Assembly: GCA_905207235.1 (NCBI GenBank)
Contig: CAJLKN010000006.1
Span: forward strand, 33,710-97,709
Source of the DNA: an uncultured Eubacteriales bacterium
GTDB taxonomy: Bacteria; Bacillota; Clostridia; Christensenellales; Borkfalkiaceae
Length of the DNA stretch: 64,000 bases
Direction of reading: 5' to 3'
The first letter of the stretch is position 1; every line of letters starts with the position of its first letter. Below are positions 1 through 7,362 of this stretch, one piece after another. The position numbers were made by a program, and so were the translations under genes. Under the pieces are notes generated by a model, which searched no databases, had not been told where the DNA came from, and was given only the letters and a program-made list of their open reading frames with translations.

Positions 1-1
1 C

Positions 2-1168
2 TCGTCTTTAAAATATCAGCTCATCGACATGGAAACCGAAGGCGTTCTCGCAAAAGGTAACGTCGAAAGAATAGGCATAAAGGGTTCCGTGCTCAAAGCA
101 AAGGGCAACGGCAAGGAAAAAGTTTACGAACAGGACATGCCCAGCCACAAAATCGCCATTGAGCTCGTTTTAAAAGCTCTCACCGACGATGAAGTGGGCG
201 TTATTTCCTCCATGAATGAAATCGGCGCAGTTGGACACAGAGTAGTCGCTTCGGGCGAATATTTCAAAAAGCCCACGCTGGTAACTCCCGAAGTCATCAA
301 AACTTTGGAAGAAAAGACTTTCGAGCTCGCTCCTTTACACAACCCCGCAGCGGCAACGGGACTGCGCGCGTGCATGGACGTTATGCCCGGCACGCCCATG
401 GTGCTCGTTTTCGATTCGTCCTTCCATCAGACTATGCCCGAAAAGGCATATATGTTCGGCATAAAGTACGAAGATTACAAGGCTTACGGCGTCCGCAAAT
501 ACGGCGCTCACGGCACGTCTCATAAATTCGTTTCGCAGGAAGCGGCAAAGTACCTCGGCAAGAAGCCCGAAGAGCTCAAAATCGTTACCTGCCACCTCGG
601 AAACGGCTCGTCCATTTCGGCAGTCGACGGCGGCAAGTGCGTAGATACTTCCATGGGCTTCACCCCCCTCGACGGCGTTCTGATGGGTACGCGTTCGGGC
701 TGCATAGACGCTTCCGCGGTAGAGTTCCTCGCGCGCAAGAAGGGTCTCAATGCCGCAGATATGGTAACATACCTCAATAAAGAGTGCGGCGTTGCGGGCA
801 TTTCGGGCGTTTCGAGCGATTTCAGAGACCTCATCGCGGGCGCAGAGCAGGGCAACACCAGGTGCCAGCTCGCCCTCGATATGTTCGCTTATCAGACGAA
901 GAAGTTCGTCGGCTCGTATGCTGCGGCAATGGGCGGACTTGACTGCATAGTTTTCACCGCAGGCATAGGCGAAAATACCCCCACAATCCGCGCAGGCGTA
1001 TGCGAGGGACTTGAATTCCTCGGCGTAAAGCTCGACAAAAAGGCTAACGAAGGCAAAAATACGGGCGCTATACGCGAAATTTCCGCAAAGGGCAGCAAGG
1101 TTAAAGTGCTCGTAATTCCCACAAACGAAGAACTCGTCATCGCAAGGGAAACGCTCGCGCTCATTTAA
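2..1168 (+). CDS. ackA: Acetate kinase, 5' truncated by the window
   Basis: Acetate kinase makes ATP and acetate from acetyl phosphate and ADP in the last step of fermentative acetate production in the cytoplasm. The open frame runs in from base 2 (reads SSLKYQLID before Met at 29), which matches the family's conserved N-terminal stretch, so the true start lies a few codons upstream and Met-29 is internal. Family blocks are visible: GAVGHRVVASG, the HNP motif, FDSSFHQTMP, KYGAHGTSHKFV, CHLGNGSSISAV, MGTRSGCIDAS and FTAGIGENTP, ending at a normal C-terminus. A phosphotransacetylase gene upstream would be usual but lies outside the window. Confidence 0.97.
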   Translation, partial: SSLKYQLIDMETEGVLAKGNVERIGIKGSVLKAKGNGKEKVYEQDMPSHKIAIELVLKALTDDEVGVISSMNEIGAVGHRVVASGEYFKKPTLVTPEVIKTLEEKTFELAPLHNPAAATGLRACMDVMPGTPMVLVFDSSFHQTMPEKAYMFGIKYEDYKAYGVRKYGAHGTSHKFVSQEAAKYLGKKPEELKIVTCHLGNGSSISAVDGGKCVDTSMGFTPLDGVLMGTRSGCIDASAVEFLARKKGLNAADMVTYLNKECGVAGISGVSSDFRDLIAGAEQGNTRCQLALDMFAYQTKKFVGSYAAAMGGLDCIVFTAGIGENTPTIRAGVCEGLEFLGVKLDKKANEGKNTGAIREISAKGSKVKVLVIPTNEELVIARETLALI

Positions 1169-1211
1169 TGCGAATATATAAAAAATAAGTTTTCTTTGCT
1201 TTCAAAATGAG

Positions 1212-1240
1212 TTGACAAAGTTCTGCCCGTATAATATAAT
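1212..1240 (+). promoter_or_regulatory. Consensus promoter for DUF177-rpmF
   Basis: TTGACA (1212-1217) and TATAAT (1235-1240) are separated by 17 bases, a perfect housekeeping sigma promoter. The predicted start near 1247 leaves about 13 bases of leader before the ATG at 1260, with no clear Shine-Dalgarno sequence. Confidence 0.85.
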
Positions 1241-1259
1241 TGACTAAGTCGGTTCGGCT

Positions 1260-1658
1260 ATGATTATTGAAGTTAAAAAACTGATAGCCCTCAGAAAATA
1301 CGTCGGCGACTTCGCTTACGAATGTCCCCCGCCCGAAGGTAAGATTGTTCTTCCGTTTTCGGAAGCGGACGGAAACATAAAGGTGAGCGGAAGTTATGAA
1401 ATTTACGAAGACGACAGCGTAGGCGTTTCGCTTACGATATCGTACGCGCTCAAAGGTCAGTGTTCCTATTGCCTTGAAGACGCGCGTTGCAATATTTCGT
1501 ACAGCTATGAAGCGCTGTTTGTAACCGACAAAAACGACGCCGATAATTATTATTACGACGGCACGAAGCTGGATATTCAGCCGGCAGTGGAGGACGCGTT
1601 CGTATTCAGTCAGCCAAAGGTGCTGCTGTGCGAAAAGTGTTCGGCGGCGTCCGATTAA
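1260..1658 (+). CDS. DUF177 (YceD-like) protein
   Basis: Small protein of 132 residues. The pair CSYC (about residues 66-69) and LLCEKC near the C-terminus match the cysteine pattern of DUF177 (YceD) proteins, and these are almost always encoded directly upstream of rpmF, as here. In several bacteria the family is linked to 23S rRNA accumulation or ribosome biogenesis; that role is inferred for this gene. It shares its promoter with rpmF, 31 bases downstream, and has no obvious ribosome-binding site despite a clear promoter. Confidence 0.85.
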   Translation: MIIEVKKLIALRKYVGDFAYECPPPEGKIVLPFSEADGNIKVSGSYEIYEDDSVGVSLTISYALKGQCSYCLEDARCNISYSYEALFVTDKNDADNYYYDGTKLDIQPAVEDAFVFSQPKVLLCEKCSAASD

Positions 1659-1689
1659 ATCAAGATAAATTAAGAAGAGGTGGATAAAA

Positions 1690-1878
1690 ATGGCAGTACC
1701 CAAGGGAAAACAGTCAAAGAGCAGAACGAACAAGAGATTTGCAAACTACAAGGCAGAGGCTCCTACGCTGGTAGAATGCCCTCATTGTCACGAAAAGATG
1801 CAGGCGCACAGAGTATGCGCTAACTGCGGTTATTACGACAAGCAAGAGGTTGTTTCCAAAGCCGAAAGCAAAAACTGA
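1690..1878 (+). CDS. rpmF: 50S ribosomal protein L32
   Basis: 62-residue large-subunit protein. The start MAVPKGKQSKSRTNKR and the zinc ribbon CPHCHEKMQAHRVCANCGYY (two Cys-x2-Cys knuckles) are diagnostic; this is the zinc-binding C+ form. A strong GAGGTGG ribosome-binding site sits nine bases before the ATG. It is the second gene of the DUF177-rpmF operon and is followed at once by a terminator. Confidence 0.98.
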   Translation: MAVPKGKQSKSRTNKRFANYKAEAPTLVECPHCHEKMQAHRVCANCGYYDKQEVVSKAESKN

Positions 1879-1900
1879 TTTAAGTAAAAAAACTACTTAC

Positions 1901-1930
1901 GGGCGGCGCATATTGCACCGCCCGTTTTGT
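1901..1930 (+). terminator. Intrinsic terminator of DUF177-rpmF
   Basis: GGGCGG...CCGCCC hairpin with one internal mismatch, followed by GTTTTGT. Confidence 0.8.
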
Positions 1931-2057
1931 CATACCTGAAATTTCACGCCATTACGGGTTTTAAAATTTACGGCAAAGCCCTTTGTCGCGAAAAATTTTG
2001 GCGTTTGTAATTTTGCAACCTTTGTTATCATACAAAATTTTACTGCATATTTTTTTA

Positions 2058-2104
2058 TATAGCCGTTAATTCCTATTGACATTATAGGAATTAACGGCTA
2101 TAAT
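2058..2104 (+). promoter_or_regulatory. copA promoter embedded in a perfect palindrome
   Basis: Two perfect 19-base inverted arms (2058-2076 and 2084-2102) flank a 7-base spacer. A consensus promoter lies inside: TTGACA at 2076-2081, 17 bases, TATAAT at 2099-2104. The dyad therefore covers both promoter boxes, as expected of a repressor operator. Its sequence does not match the dyad in front of the arsR-type gene downstream, so a different regulator may bind. Since the predicted start is near 2111, the dyad is not part of the mRNA. Confidence 0.85.
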
Positions 2105-2135
2105 TAAACCGCAGTTCAGTTTTAAAGGATTATAT

Positions 2136-4586
2136 ATGGTAACTACTTATAATATAAGCGGCATGACGTGTTCTGCCTGTTCGTCGGGCATAGAGCGCGC
2201 CGTGGGCAAACTTCAGGGCGTAAACTCTGTCGAAGTCAGCCTCATGGGCAAGACTATGAAGATAGACTACGACCAAAGCGTCCTTTCCGAAGAGGAAATT
2301 TTTTCCGCCGTCCGTTCGCTTGGCTACGGCATACATTCTGGACAGGAAGTTGTCGTCCGCGAACAGGGCTCGGAGGAGAAAAAACTCTTCATAAGGTTTA
2401 TAATTTCGGTCTGCCTGCTCGTGCCTTTGATGTACGTTTCCATGGGGCATATGTTCGGCGCGCCCTTGCCGTTTTTCATCGACCCGTCAAAAGGCAATGA
2501 AAGGTGGTTCGCGCTGTATCAGCTCATAATTTCCGCCGCGGTTATAGGCGTAAACTATCCGTACTTTTCGCGCGGAGCGGTTGCGCTTTTCAAGCGCGTT
2601 CCCAATATGGATACGCTCGTCGCGCTCGGTTCGGGCGTGTCGTTCGCGTATTCCGTCGGGCTTACCGTGCTTATATTCCTCGGCATAGACGCAATGCACA
2701 ACGCGATGAACCTGCACTTCGAGAGCGCGGCAATGATTTTGGCGCTCGTCGATGTCGGCAAATGGTTGGAGGAGAAGGCAAAGCGCAGAACGGGCGACGA
2801 GATAGAAAAACTTTTGTCCCTCGCGCCCGACAACGTAACAATCGAAGTGGACGGGGAGCAGAGGGTGGTCTCTGTTTCAGAGGTCGTTCCCGGCGATACG
2901 GTAATCGTAAAGCAGGGCGAATATGTCCCCGTTGACGGCGTGGTGATAAGCGGCAGCGCTTTTATCGATAAATCGGCTATAACGGGCGAAAGTCTGCCCG
3001 TCGAAGTTACGGAAGGCGACGACATTACAACGGCGGCTCTCAACAAAAGCGGCGTTATAAAGGTAAGGGCACAGAAGGTCGGCGGCGATACAACGCTTTC
3101 CAAGATTGTAAAAATGGTGCGCGAAGCGGGCGCTTCGAAAGCTCCCATTCAGAAACTTGCCGATAAGATTGCGGGCATATTCGTGCCTGCGGTCATAGTC
3201 GTCGCAATACTCACATTTGTAATATGGCTGGCGATAGACGGCGCATTCGTGCCCGAACACAGCGTAACTTACGCCCTTTCGGTGCTGGTAATTTCCTGCC
3301 CGTGCGCTCTGGGGCTTGCAACTCCCGTCGCAATAATGACGGCGACTGGCAAGGGCGCATCGCTCGGCGTTCTGTATAAAGATGCCGAAACGCTGCAAAA
3401 AATGTGCGACGTAAACTGCGTGCTTCTAGATAAAACGGCAACACTGACGGTGGGCAAACCTTCGGTGAGCGACGTCAAAGTATTCGGCGGCGAAGAAAAA
3501 TATCTTCTTTCCGTCGCGTCGGGCATAGAGAGGCATTCCAACCACCCCATAGCCAAGTGCATAACCGATTATTTCCCCGATGGCGCGCAAGTCGAAAACT
3601 TCGAATATATTGTCGGCAAGGGCGCAAAATCCGATTGCAACGGCAAAAAATACAGACTGGGCAACGCGGCTCTGATGAACGGAATAAAAATTCCTTCAAA
3701 GGTATCCACCGCGGCGGAAGAGCTGGCTTCGCAGGGCAAAACCGTTTTGTACCTTGCGGAAGACGATAAAATTGCGGCGCTCATCGCCGTTTCCGATACG
3801 CTCAAAGAAAATGCCGCCCATACCGTCGAACTGCTCAAAAACAGGGGCATGAGGGTCGCAATGCTTACGGGCGACAACAAAACGTGCGCAGCCTCTGTCG
3901 CGGCGAGCGTAGGCATAACCGACTATGTCGCAGAGGTTCTTCCCGAAGACAAACTTCGCTCGGTTACGAATTTGCAGTCTGTGGGCGGATATGTGGCAAT
4001 GGTCGGCGACGGAATAAACGATTCCCCCGCATTGAAACAGGCGGACGTCGGCATAGCCATAGGCTCGGGCACGGACGTCGCGATAGATTCGGCGGACGTA
4101 GTGCTCGTTTCGGACGACATATCCTCGCTCGATACGGCTTTCGATTTGAGTAAAGCCACGGTGCGCAACATAAAGGAAAATCTGTTCTGGGCGTTCATTT
4201 ATAACGTAATAATGATACCCGTCGCTGCGGGCGCGTTTGCGGCTTTCGGATTTTCTTTCAATCCCATGATAGCCGCGGCGTGCATGTCGCTGTCGTCGCT
4301 GTTCGTGGTCTGCAACGCGTTGAGGTTGCTTTTATACAGAAATAAAAATTCTTTAAAGGAAGATAAATATATGAAAAAGATTATTTCAATAGACGGAATG
4401 TGCTGCGAGCATTGCGCTTCGCGCGTCGAAAAAGCTCTTTCGGCGGTGTCGAACGTGGTTTCGGCGGAAGTAAAACTCAAGAAGAAGTGCGCAATAATTC
4501 GCAGCAGAGAACCTGTCTCCGACGACGAAATTAAAAGCGTCGTGCAGGAAGCGGGCTACACCGTTACGGGCATAGAGGAAAAATAA
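2136..4586 (+). CDS. copA: Copper-exporting P1B-type ATPase with N- and C-terminal metal domains
   Basis: 816-residue heavy-metal P-type ATPase that pumps Cu(I) out of the cytoplasm. An N-terminal HMA domain (GMTCSACSS, Cys12/Cys15) is followed by membrane helices, the actuator motif ITGES (about 280), the intramembrane CPC motif (388-390), the phosphorylation loop at Asp432, the HP motif HSNHPIA, the hinge GDGINDSPAL and the late-helix MSLSS...NALRL signature of Cu(I) pumps. A second HMA domain (746-816, GMCCEHCASR) sits at the C-terminus, which is uncommon. The phosphorylation loop reads DKTAT instead of DKTGT. The internal ATG at 4371 has its own ribosome-binding site. Copper is inferred from CPC plus HMA; silver is also possible. 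Confidence 0.94.
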   Translation: MVTTYNISGMTCSACSSGIERAVGKLQGVNSVEVSLMGKTMKIDYDQSVLSEEEIFSAVRSLGYGIHSGQEVVVREQGSEEKKLFIRFIISVCLLVPLMYVSMGHMFGAPLPFFIDPSKGNERWFALYQLIISAAVIGVNYPYFSRGAVALFKRVPNMDTLVALGSGVSFAYSVGLTVLIFLGIDAMHNAMNLHFESAAMILALVDVGKWLEEKAKRRTGDEIEKLLSLAPDNVTIEVDGEQRVVSVSEVVPGDTVIVKQGEYVPVDGVVISGSAFIDKSAITGESLPVEVTEGDDITTAALNKSGVIKVRAQKVGGDTTLSKIVKMVREAGASKAPIQKLADKIAGIFVPAVIVVAILTFVIWLAIDGAFVPEHSVTYALSVLVISCPCALGLATPVAIMTATGKGASLGVLYKDAETLQKMCDVNCVLLDKTATLTVGKPSVSDVKVFGGEEKYLLSVASGIERHSNHPIAKCITDYFPDGAQVENFEYIVGKGAKSDCNGKKYRLGNAALMNGIKIPSKVSTAAEELASQGKTVLYLAEDDKIAALIAVSDTLKENAAHTVELLKNRGMRVAMLTGDNKTCAASVAASVGITDYVAEVLPEDKLRSVTNLQSVGGYVAMVGDGINDSPALKQADVGIAIGSGTDVAIDSADVVLVSDDISSLDTAFDLSKATVRNIKENLFWAFIYNVIMIPVAAGAFAAFGFSFNPMIAAACMSLSSLFVVCNALRLLLYRNKNSLKEDKYMKKIISIDGMCCEHCASRVEKALSAVSNVVSAEVKLKKKCAIIRSREPVSDDEIKSVVQEAGYTVTGIEEK
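4355..4586 (+). CDS. Possible internal start giving a free CopZ-like chaperone
   Basis: Within the copA frame, AAAGGAAG at 4355-4362 stands eight bases before ATG 4371. Starting there would give a 71-residue protein beginning MKKIISIDGMCCEHCASR, exactly the size and layout of a free copper chaperone CopZ (one HMA domain with a CxxC-type site). The region just before it is a low-complexity linker after the last membrane helix, so the domain looks like a copZ gene fused in frame. Production of the free chaperone is an inference; the coordinates include the ribosome-binding site. Confidence 0.55.
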
Positions 4587-4630
4587 GACAAAGTAAGATA
4601 TTTTGCGACTTAACGCCCCAAAATATCATA

Positions 4631-4687
4631 TTGACGCATTGACATATCAGCGTGTATACTATCACTGTAGCGAGGTGATAGTATGCA
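4631..4687 (+). promoter_or_regulatory. Promoter and probable autoregulatory operator of the arsR-type gene
   Basis: TTGACG (4631-4636), 18 bases, TATACT (4655-4660). An inverted repeat, 4653-4665 against 4675-4687 (13 bases, one mismatch, 9-base spacer), covers the -10 box, the start site, the GAGGTGAT ribosome-binding site and the ATG. This is the usual geometry of an ArsR/SmtB-family operator. Confidence 0.7.
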
Positions 4688-5030
4688 GGATACGTGCGAT
4701 ATGATGCTTTTGGACAGGAGAACGGCGGAGCTCGTGCGCGAGTATGTACCCGAAGGGGACGTGCTTGACAGCGTGGTGTGTTTTTTCTCGGTTTTTGCCG
4801 ACCCGACGAGGGTTAGGATGCTCTCCGCGCTCGCCATTTCAGAAATGTGCGTAACCGACCTTTCGCGCGTGCTCGACATAAATCAGACGACGGTTTCCCA
4901 CCAGCTCAGGCTGCTTAAAAACCTCGGAATTGTCAAGAGCGAACGCCACGGCAAAATTATATTTTATTCTCTCGTCAACGATACGGTAAACGACGTCATG
5001 CTTAAAGGCGTCGAGTTCCTCGGTTGCTGA
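4683..5030 (+). CDS. ArsR/SmtB-family metal-responsive repressor
   Basis: 115-residue winged-helix regulator: FADPTRVRMLSAL, then TTVSHQLRLLKNLGIVKSER (recognition helix) and the wing GKIIFYSLV. Members bind metal ions and release DNA. The alpha-3 metal site reads EMCVTDL, with Cys56 but Thr in place of the second Cys of CadC's CVCDL; N-terminal Cys5 and a C-terminal Cys115 are also present. The alpha-5 His/Asp ligands of zinc sensors are not evident. It is transcribed alone from its own promoter behind copA. Whether it regulates copA, itself or both, and which metal it senses, cannot be read from sequence. Confidence 0.88.
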   Translation: MQDTCDMMLLDRRTAELVREYVPEGDVLDSVVCFFSVFADPTRVRMLSALAISEMCVTDLSRVLDINQTTVSHQLRLLKNLGIVKSERHGKIIFYSLVNDTVNDVMLKGVEFLGC

Positions 5031-5040
5031 AAACAAAAAC

Positions 5041-5080
5041 GCGCGCGCCGCAAATTTTTGCGGCGCGCGCTTTGTTTTTT
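5041..5080 (+). terminator. Intrinsic terminator after the arsR-type gene
   Basis: Perfect 14-base-pair hairpin (5041-5054 with 5057-5070) followed by TTTGTTTTTT. Confidence 0.92.
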
Positions 5081-5228
5081 ATAAAGGCAATGCGCATCTG
5101 ATTTTTTATGCTTAAAAGCTGTCCGCAAAAAAATTTTATTTAGGCAAAAAAAGACAATTTGTCCTTCTGAATAGTACAAACAGTGTTTTTCATAAGCTAT
5201 TAAACTGATAAAAAAGGGGAAATAGTTT

Positions 5229-5930
5229 ATGTTTTTTGATGTAATCGGGCTGTTTTTGAGCAAGATTTTTTTCTTCACGGGCGTGGTGCAGGGCAAGGGT
5301 GCGTTCCCGAAGCCTCTCCCGCCCGAAGAGGAAAAGCGTTACCTGGCTCTCGCACGCGCGGGCGATAAGGATGCAAAAAATATTCTGGTAAAACACAACA
5401 TGCGGCTGGTCGCGCACATAGTCAAAAAGTATTCGGGCGCGGCGGATACCGACGATCTGATGTCGGTCGGCTCGATAGGGCTTATAAAGGCTATCAACAC
5501 CTATCAGGAGGGCAAGGGCACGGCTCTCGCCACATACACCGCAAGGTGCATAGAAAACGAAATATTGATGCTTCTGCGCGCGGGTAAAAAGCATAAAAAT
5601 CTGCTTTCCCTTTCCGACCCCGTGGGGTTCGACAAGGACGGCAACGAACTCACCATAATGGACGTCGTCGCCGAAAAGGAAAGCGTTTTTGCCAAGGTTG
5701 AGCAATCTATCCAGCGCGAAAAATTCGTAAAACTTTTAAAAGATATTTTAAATATGCGCGAATATACGATAATAACTCTGCGCTACGGTCTGGAAGACGG
5801 CGTGCCCTTGCCGCAGAGGGAAGTGGCGAAAAAACTGGGCATATCGCGCTCATACATATCGCGCATAGAAAAGCGCGCCATAGAAAAAGCGCGCCAGTCA
5901 CTCAACGCGCAGGATTTTTTCACCGAATAA
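5229..5930 (+). CDS. sigK: Sporulation-type RNA polymerase sigma factor, SigK family
   Basis: 233-residue sigma-70-type factor of the SigK/SigE group, which directs late mother-cell transcription during endospore formation. A hydrophobic N-terminal segment (about 1-20) resembles the pro-sequence removed on activation, followed by FPKPLPPEEEKRYL. Region 2 contains LVKHNMRLVAHIVKKY, DDLMSVGSIGLIKAI and ATYTARCIENEILM; region 4 ends with QREVAKKLGISRSYISRIEK. The reading frame is intact, with no skin-type interruption. Ribosome-binding site AAGGGGA precedes the ATG. CATAAGCTA at 5191 resembles a SigK/SigE -10 box, but no matching -35 was seen. The stop lies two bases before the tyrS promoter. 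Confidence 0.9.
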   Translation: MFFDVIGLFLSKIFFFTGVVQGKGAFPKPLPPEEEKRYLALARAGDKDAKNILVKHNMRLVAHIVKKYSGAADTDDLMSVGSIGLIKAINTYQEGKGTALATYTARCIENEILMLLRAGKKHKNLLSLSDPVGFDKDGNELTIMDVVAEKESVFAKVEQSIQREKFVKLLKDILNMREYTIITLRYGLEDGVPLPQREVAKKLGISRSYISRIEKRAIEKARQSLNAQDFFTE

Positions 5931-5931
5931 C

Positions 5932-5960
5932 TTGACAGTATTTGCCTCCCGTGTTATAAT
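5932..5960 (+). promoter_or_regulatory. Consensus promoter of the tyrS leader
   Basis: TTGACA (5932-5937), 17 bases, TATAAT (5955-5960). The predicted start point, six or seven bases after the -10 box, falls on or next to the ATG at 5967. Confidence 0.9.
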
Positions 5961-5966
5961 TCGCTT

Positions 5967-6029
5967 ATGATTTTAAGAAATTCTGCAAATTTTGAATACT
6001 GCGGCTATTCGTATTATCGCATAGGATAA
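5967..6029 (+). CDS. Tyr-rich leader peptide upstream of tyrS
   Basis: A 20-codon ORF, MILRNSANFEYCGYSYYRIG, ends in TAA. Four of its residues are Tyr (positions 11, 14, 16, 17). It starts at the predicted transcription start and precedes an intrinsic terminator and tyrosyl-tRNA synthetase, the arrangement of a ribosome-mediated attenuator. There is no room for a Shine-Dalgarno sequence, so translation would be leaderless. Translation itself is inferred. Confidence 0.6.
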   Translation: MILRNSANFEYCGYSYYRIG

Positions 6030-6100
6030 TGCGTTGTTTTGCCGCGGGCATATATCGCAAATAAGGCGGTTTTCCTGCGGGCAAACCGCCTTTATTGTTT
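5999..6100 (+). promoter_or_regulatory. Candidate tyrosine attenuator with terminator in the tyrS leader
   Basis: Segment 1 (5999-6005, between the Tyr codons) can pair with segment 2 (6041-6047), 7 bp with one G-U. Segment 2 (6042-6048) can instead pair with 6074-6080, 7 bp with one G-U, which lies in the loop of the terminator hairpin (6063-6072 with 6083-6092, 10 perfect pairs, then TATTGTTT). The second pairing would block the terminator. A ribosome stalled at the Tyr codons would cover segment 1 and favour readthrough into tyrS. No T-box consensus was found. Confidence 0.6.
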
Positions 6101-6132
6101 GCAGAAAATTTTTTTGACGGGAAAGGATAATT

Positions 6133-7320
6133 ATGGGAATTTACGAGGAACTCCGCGAGCGCGGACTTATTGCGCAGGTAACCGACGAAGAGGAAATAAG
6201 GGAGCTTATAAATAACGGCGGAGCTCGTTTTTATATCGGCTTCGACCCCACGGCAGACAGCCTGCACGTAGGGCACTTCATGGCGCTTTGCCTTATGAAA
6301 AGATTACAGATGGCGGGCAATAAACCCGTCGTGCTCGTCGGCGGCGGAACGGGGCATATCGGCGACCCTTCGGGCAGAACGGATATGCGCACCATGATGA
6401 CCGACGAAGTTATAAATCACAACTGCGAATGCTTCAAAAAGCAGATGGAGCGGTTTATCGAATTCGGCGAAGACAAGGCTATTATGGTCAACAACGGCGA
6501 CTGGCTGTTAAAGCTCAATTATGTCGATGTTCTGAGGGAAGTGGGACCCTGCTTCACCGTCAACAACATGCTCCGCGCCGAGTGCTATAAACAGCGCATG
6601 GAAAAGGGGCTTTCCTTCCTCGAATTCAACTATATGATAATGCAGGCGTACGACTTCTGGTATCTCAACACGCACTATGGCTGCAACATGCAGTTCGGCG
6701 GCGACGACCAGTGGAGTAACATGCTCGCGGGAACAGAGCTCATACGCAAAAAGAGCGGCAAGGACGCATACGCAATGACCATCACCCTGCTTCTCAACAG
6801 CGAGGGCAAAAAGATGGGCAAGACGGCAAAGGGCGCGGTATGGCTCGACGAAAACAAGACTACGCCTTACGATTTCTATCAGTACTGGCGCAACGTTGAC
6901 GACGCCGACGTCATGAAGTGCATAAAGATGCTCACATTCATTTCGCTTGAAGAAATTGCCGAAATGGAGAAGTGGGGCGCAGAGCGCATAAACGAAAAGA
7001 AAGAAATTCTTGCGTTCGAGCTCACCAAGCTCGTTCACGGCGAGGAAAAGGCCGAAAAGGCGCGCGCACAGGCAAAGGCGGCTTTCGGCGGCGACGGCGA
7101 AAATCTTCCCGAAAAGCAGGTCAGCGCAGAAAACGCAACCATAATCGGCGTTCTTGTGTCTGCGGGACTGTGCTCATCCAACGGCGAGGCGAGAAGGCTT
7201 GTCGCACAAGGCGGCGTTTCGCTCAACGATACAAAGGTTACCGATATCAACGCAAAAGTAAATTCGGGCGACGTGTTGCACAAGGGCAAAAAAGTGCATG
7301 TTAAAATCGTGCTCGTTTAA
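6133..7320 (+). CDS. tyrS: Tyrosyl-tRNA synthetase
   Basis: Class I synthetase charging tRNA-Tyr. 395 residues: YIGFDPTADSLHVGH carries the HIGH motif (His45-His48), QFGGDDQWSNM is the tyrosine/tRNA-binding block, and KKMGKT (about 226-231) is the KMSKS equivalent of the longer bacterial TyrRS subfamily (TyrZ-like). A C-terminal S4 RNA-binding domain starts near 330 (SSNGEARRLVAQGGVSLN). GGGAAAGGA supplies the ribosome-binding site. The 165-base leader contains the putative Tyr attenuator. Confidence 0.97.
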   Translation: MGIYEELRERGLIAQVTDEEEIRELINNGGARFYIGFDPTADSLHVGHFMALCLMKRLQMAGNKPVVLVGGGTGHIGDPSGRTDMRTMMTDEVINHNCECFKKQMERFIEFGEDKAIMVNNGDWLLKLNYVDVLREVGPCFTVNNMLRAECYKQRMEKGLSFLEFNYMIMQAYDFWYLNTHYGCNMQFGGDDQWSNMLAGTELIRKKSGKDAYAMTITLLLNSEGKKMGKTAKGAVWLDENKTTPYDFYQYWRNVDDADVMKCIKMLTFISLEEIAEMEKWGAERINEKKEILAFELTKLVHGEEKAEKARAQAKAAFGGDGENLPEKQVSAENATIIGVLVSAGLCSSNGEARRLVAQGGVSLNDTKVTDINAKVNSGDVLHKGKKVHVKIVLV

Positions 7321-7328
7321 ATAAAAAC

Positions 7329-7354
7329 AAAAGCGGCTCAAATGCCGCTTTTTT
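7329..7354 (+). terminator. Intrinsic terminator of tyrS
   Basis: AAAAGCGGC/GCCGCTTTT hairpin with a 6-base loop and a run of T. The next ATG follows only about ten bases later. Confidence 0.88.
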
Positions 7355-7362
7355 AAAAATTT

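Noticed and set aside
5176..5199. SigK/SigE promoter before sigK
   Set aside because: CATAAGCTA fits a -10 box, but the nearest AC for the -35 is 13 bases away, too close.
5961..6132. T-box riboswitch before tyrS
   Set aside because: The leader is short (about 165 bases) and I find neither the conserved T-box sequence nor stem I motifs; the Tyr-rich ORF explains the terminator better. A covariance search should still be run.
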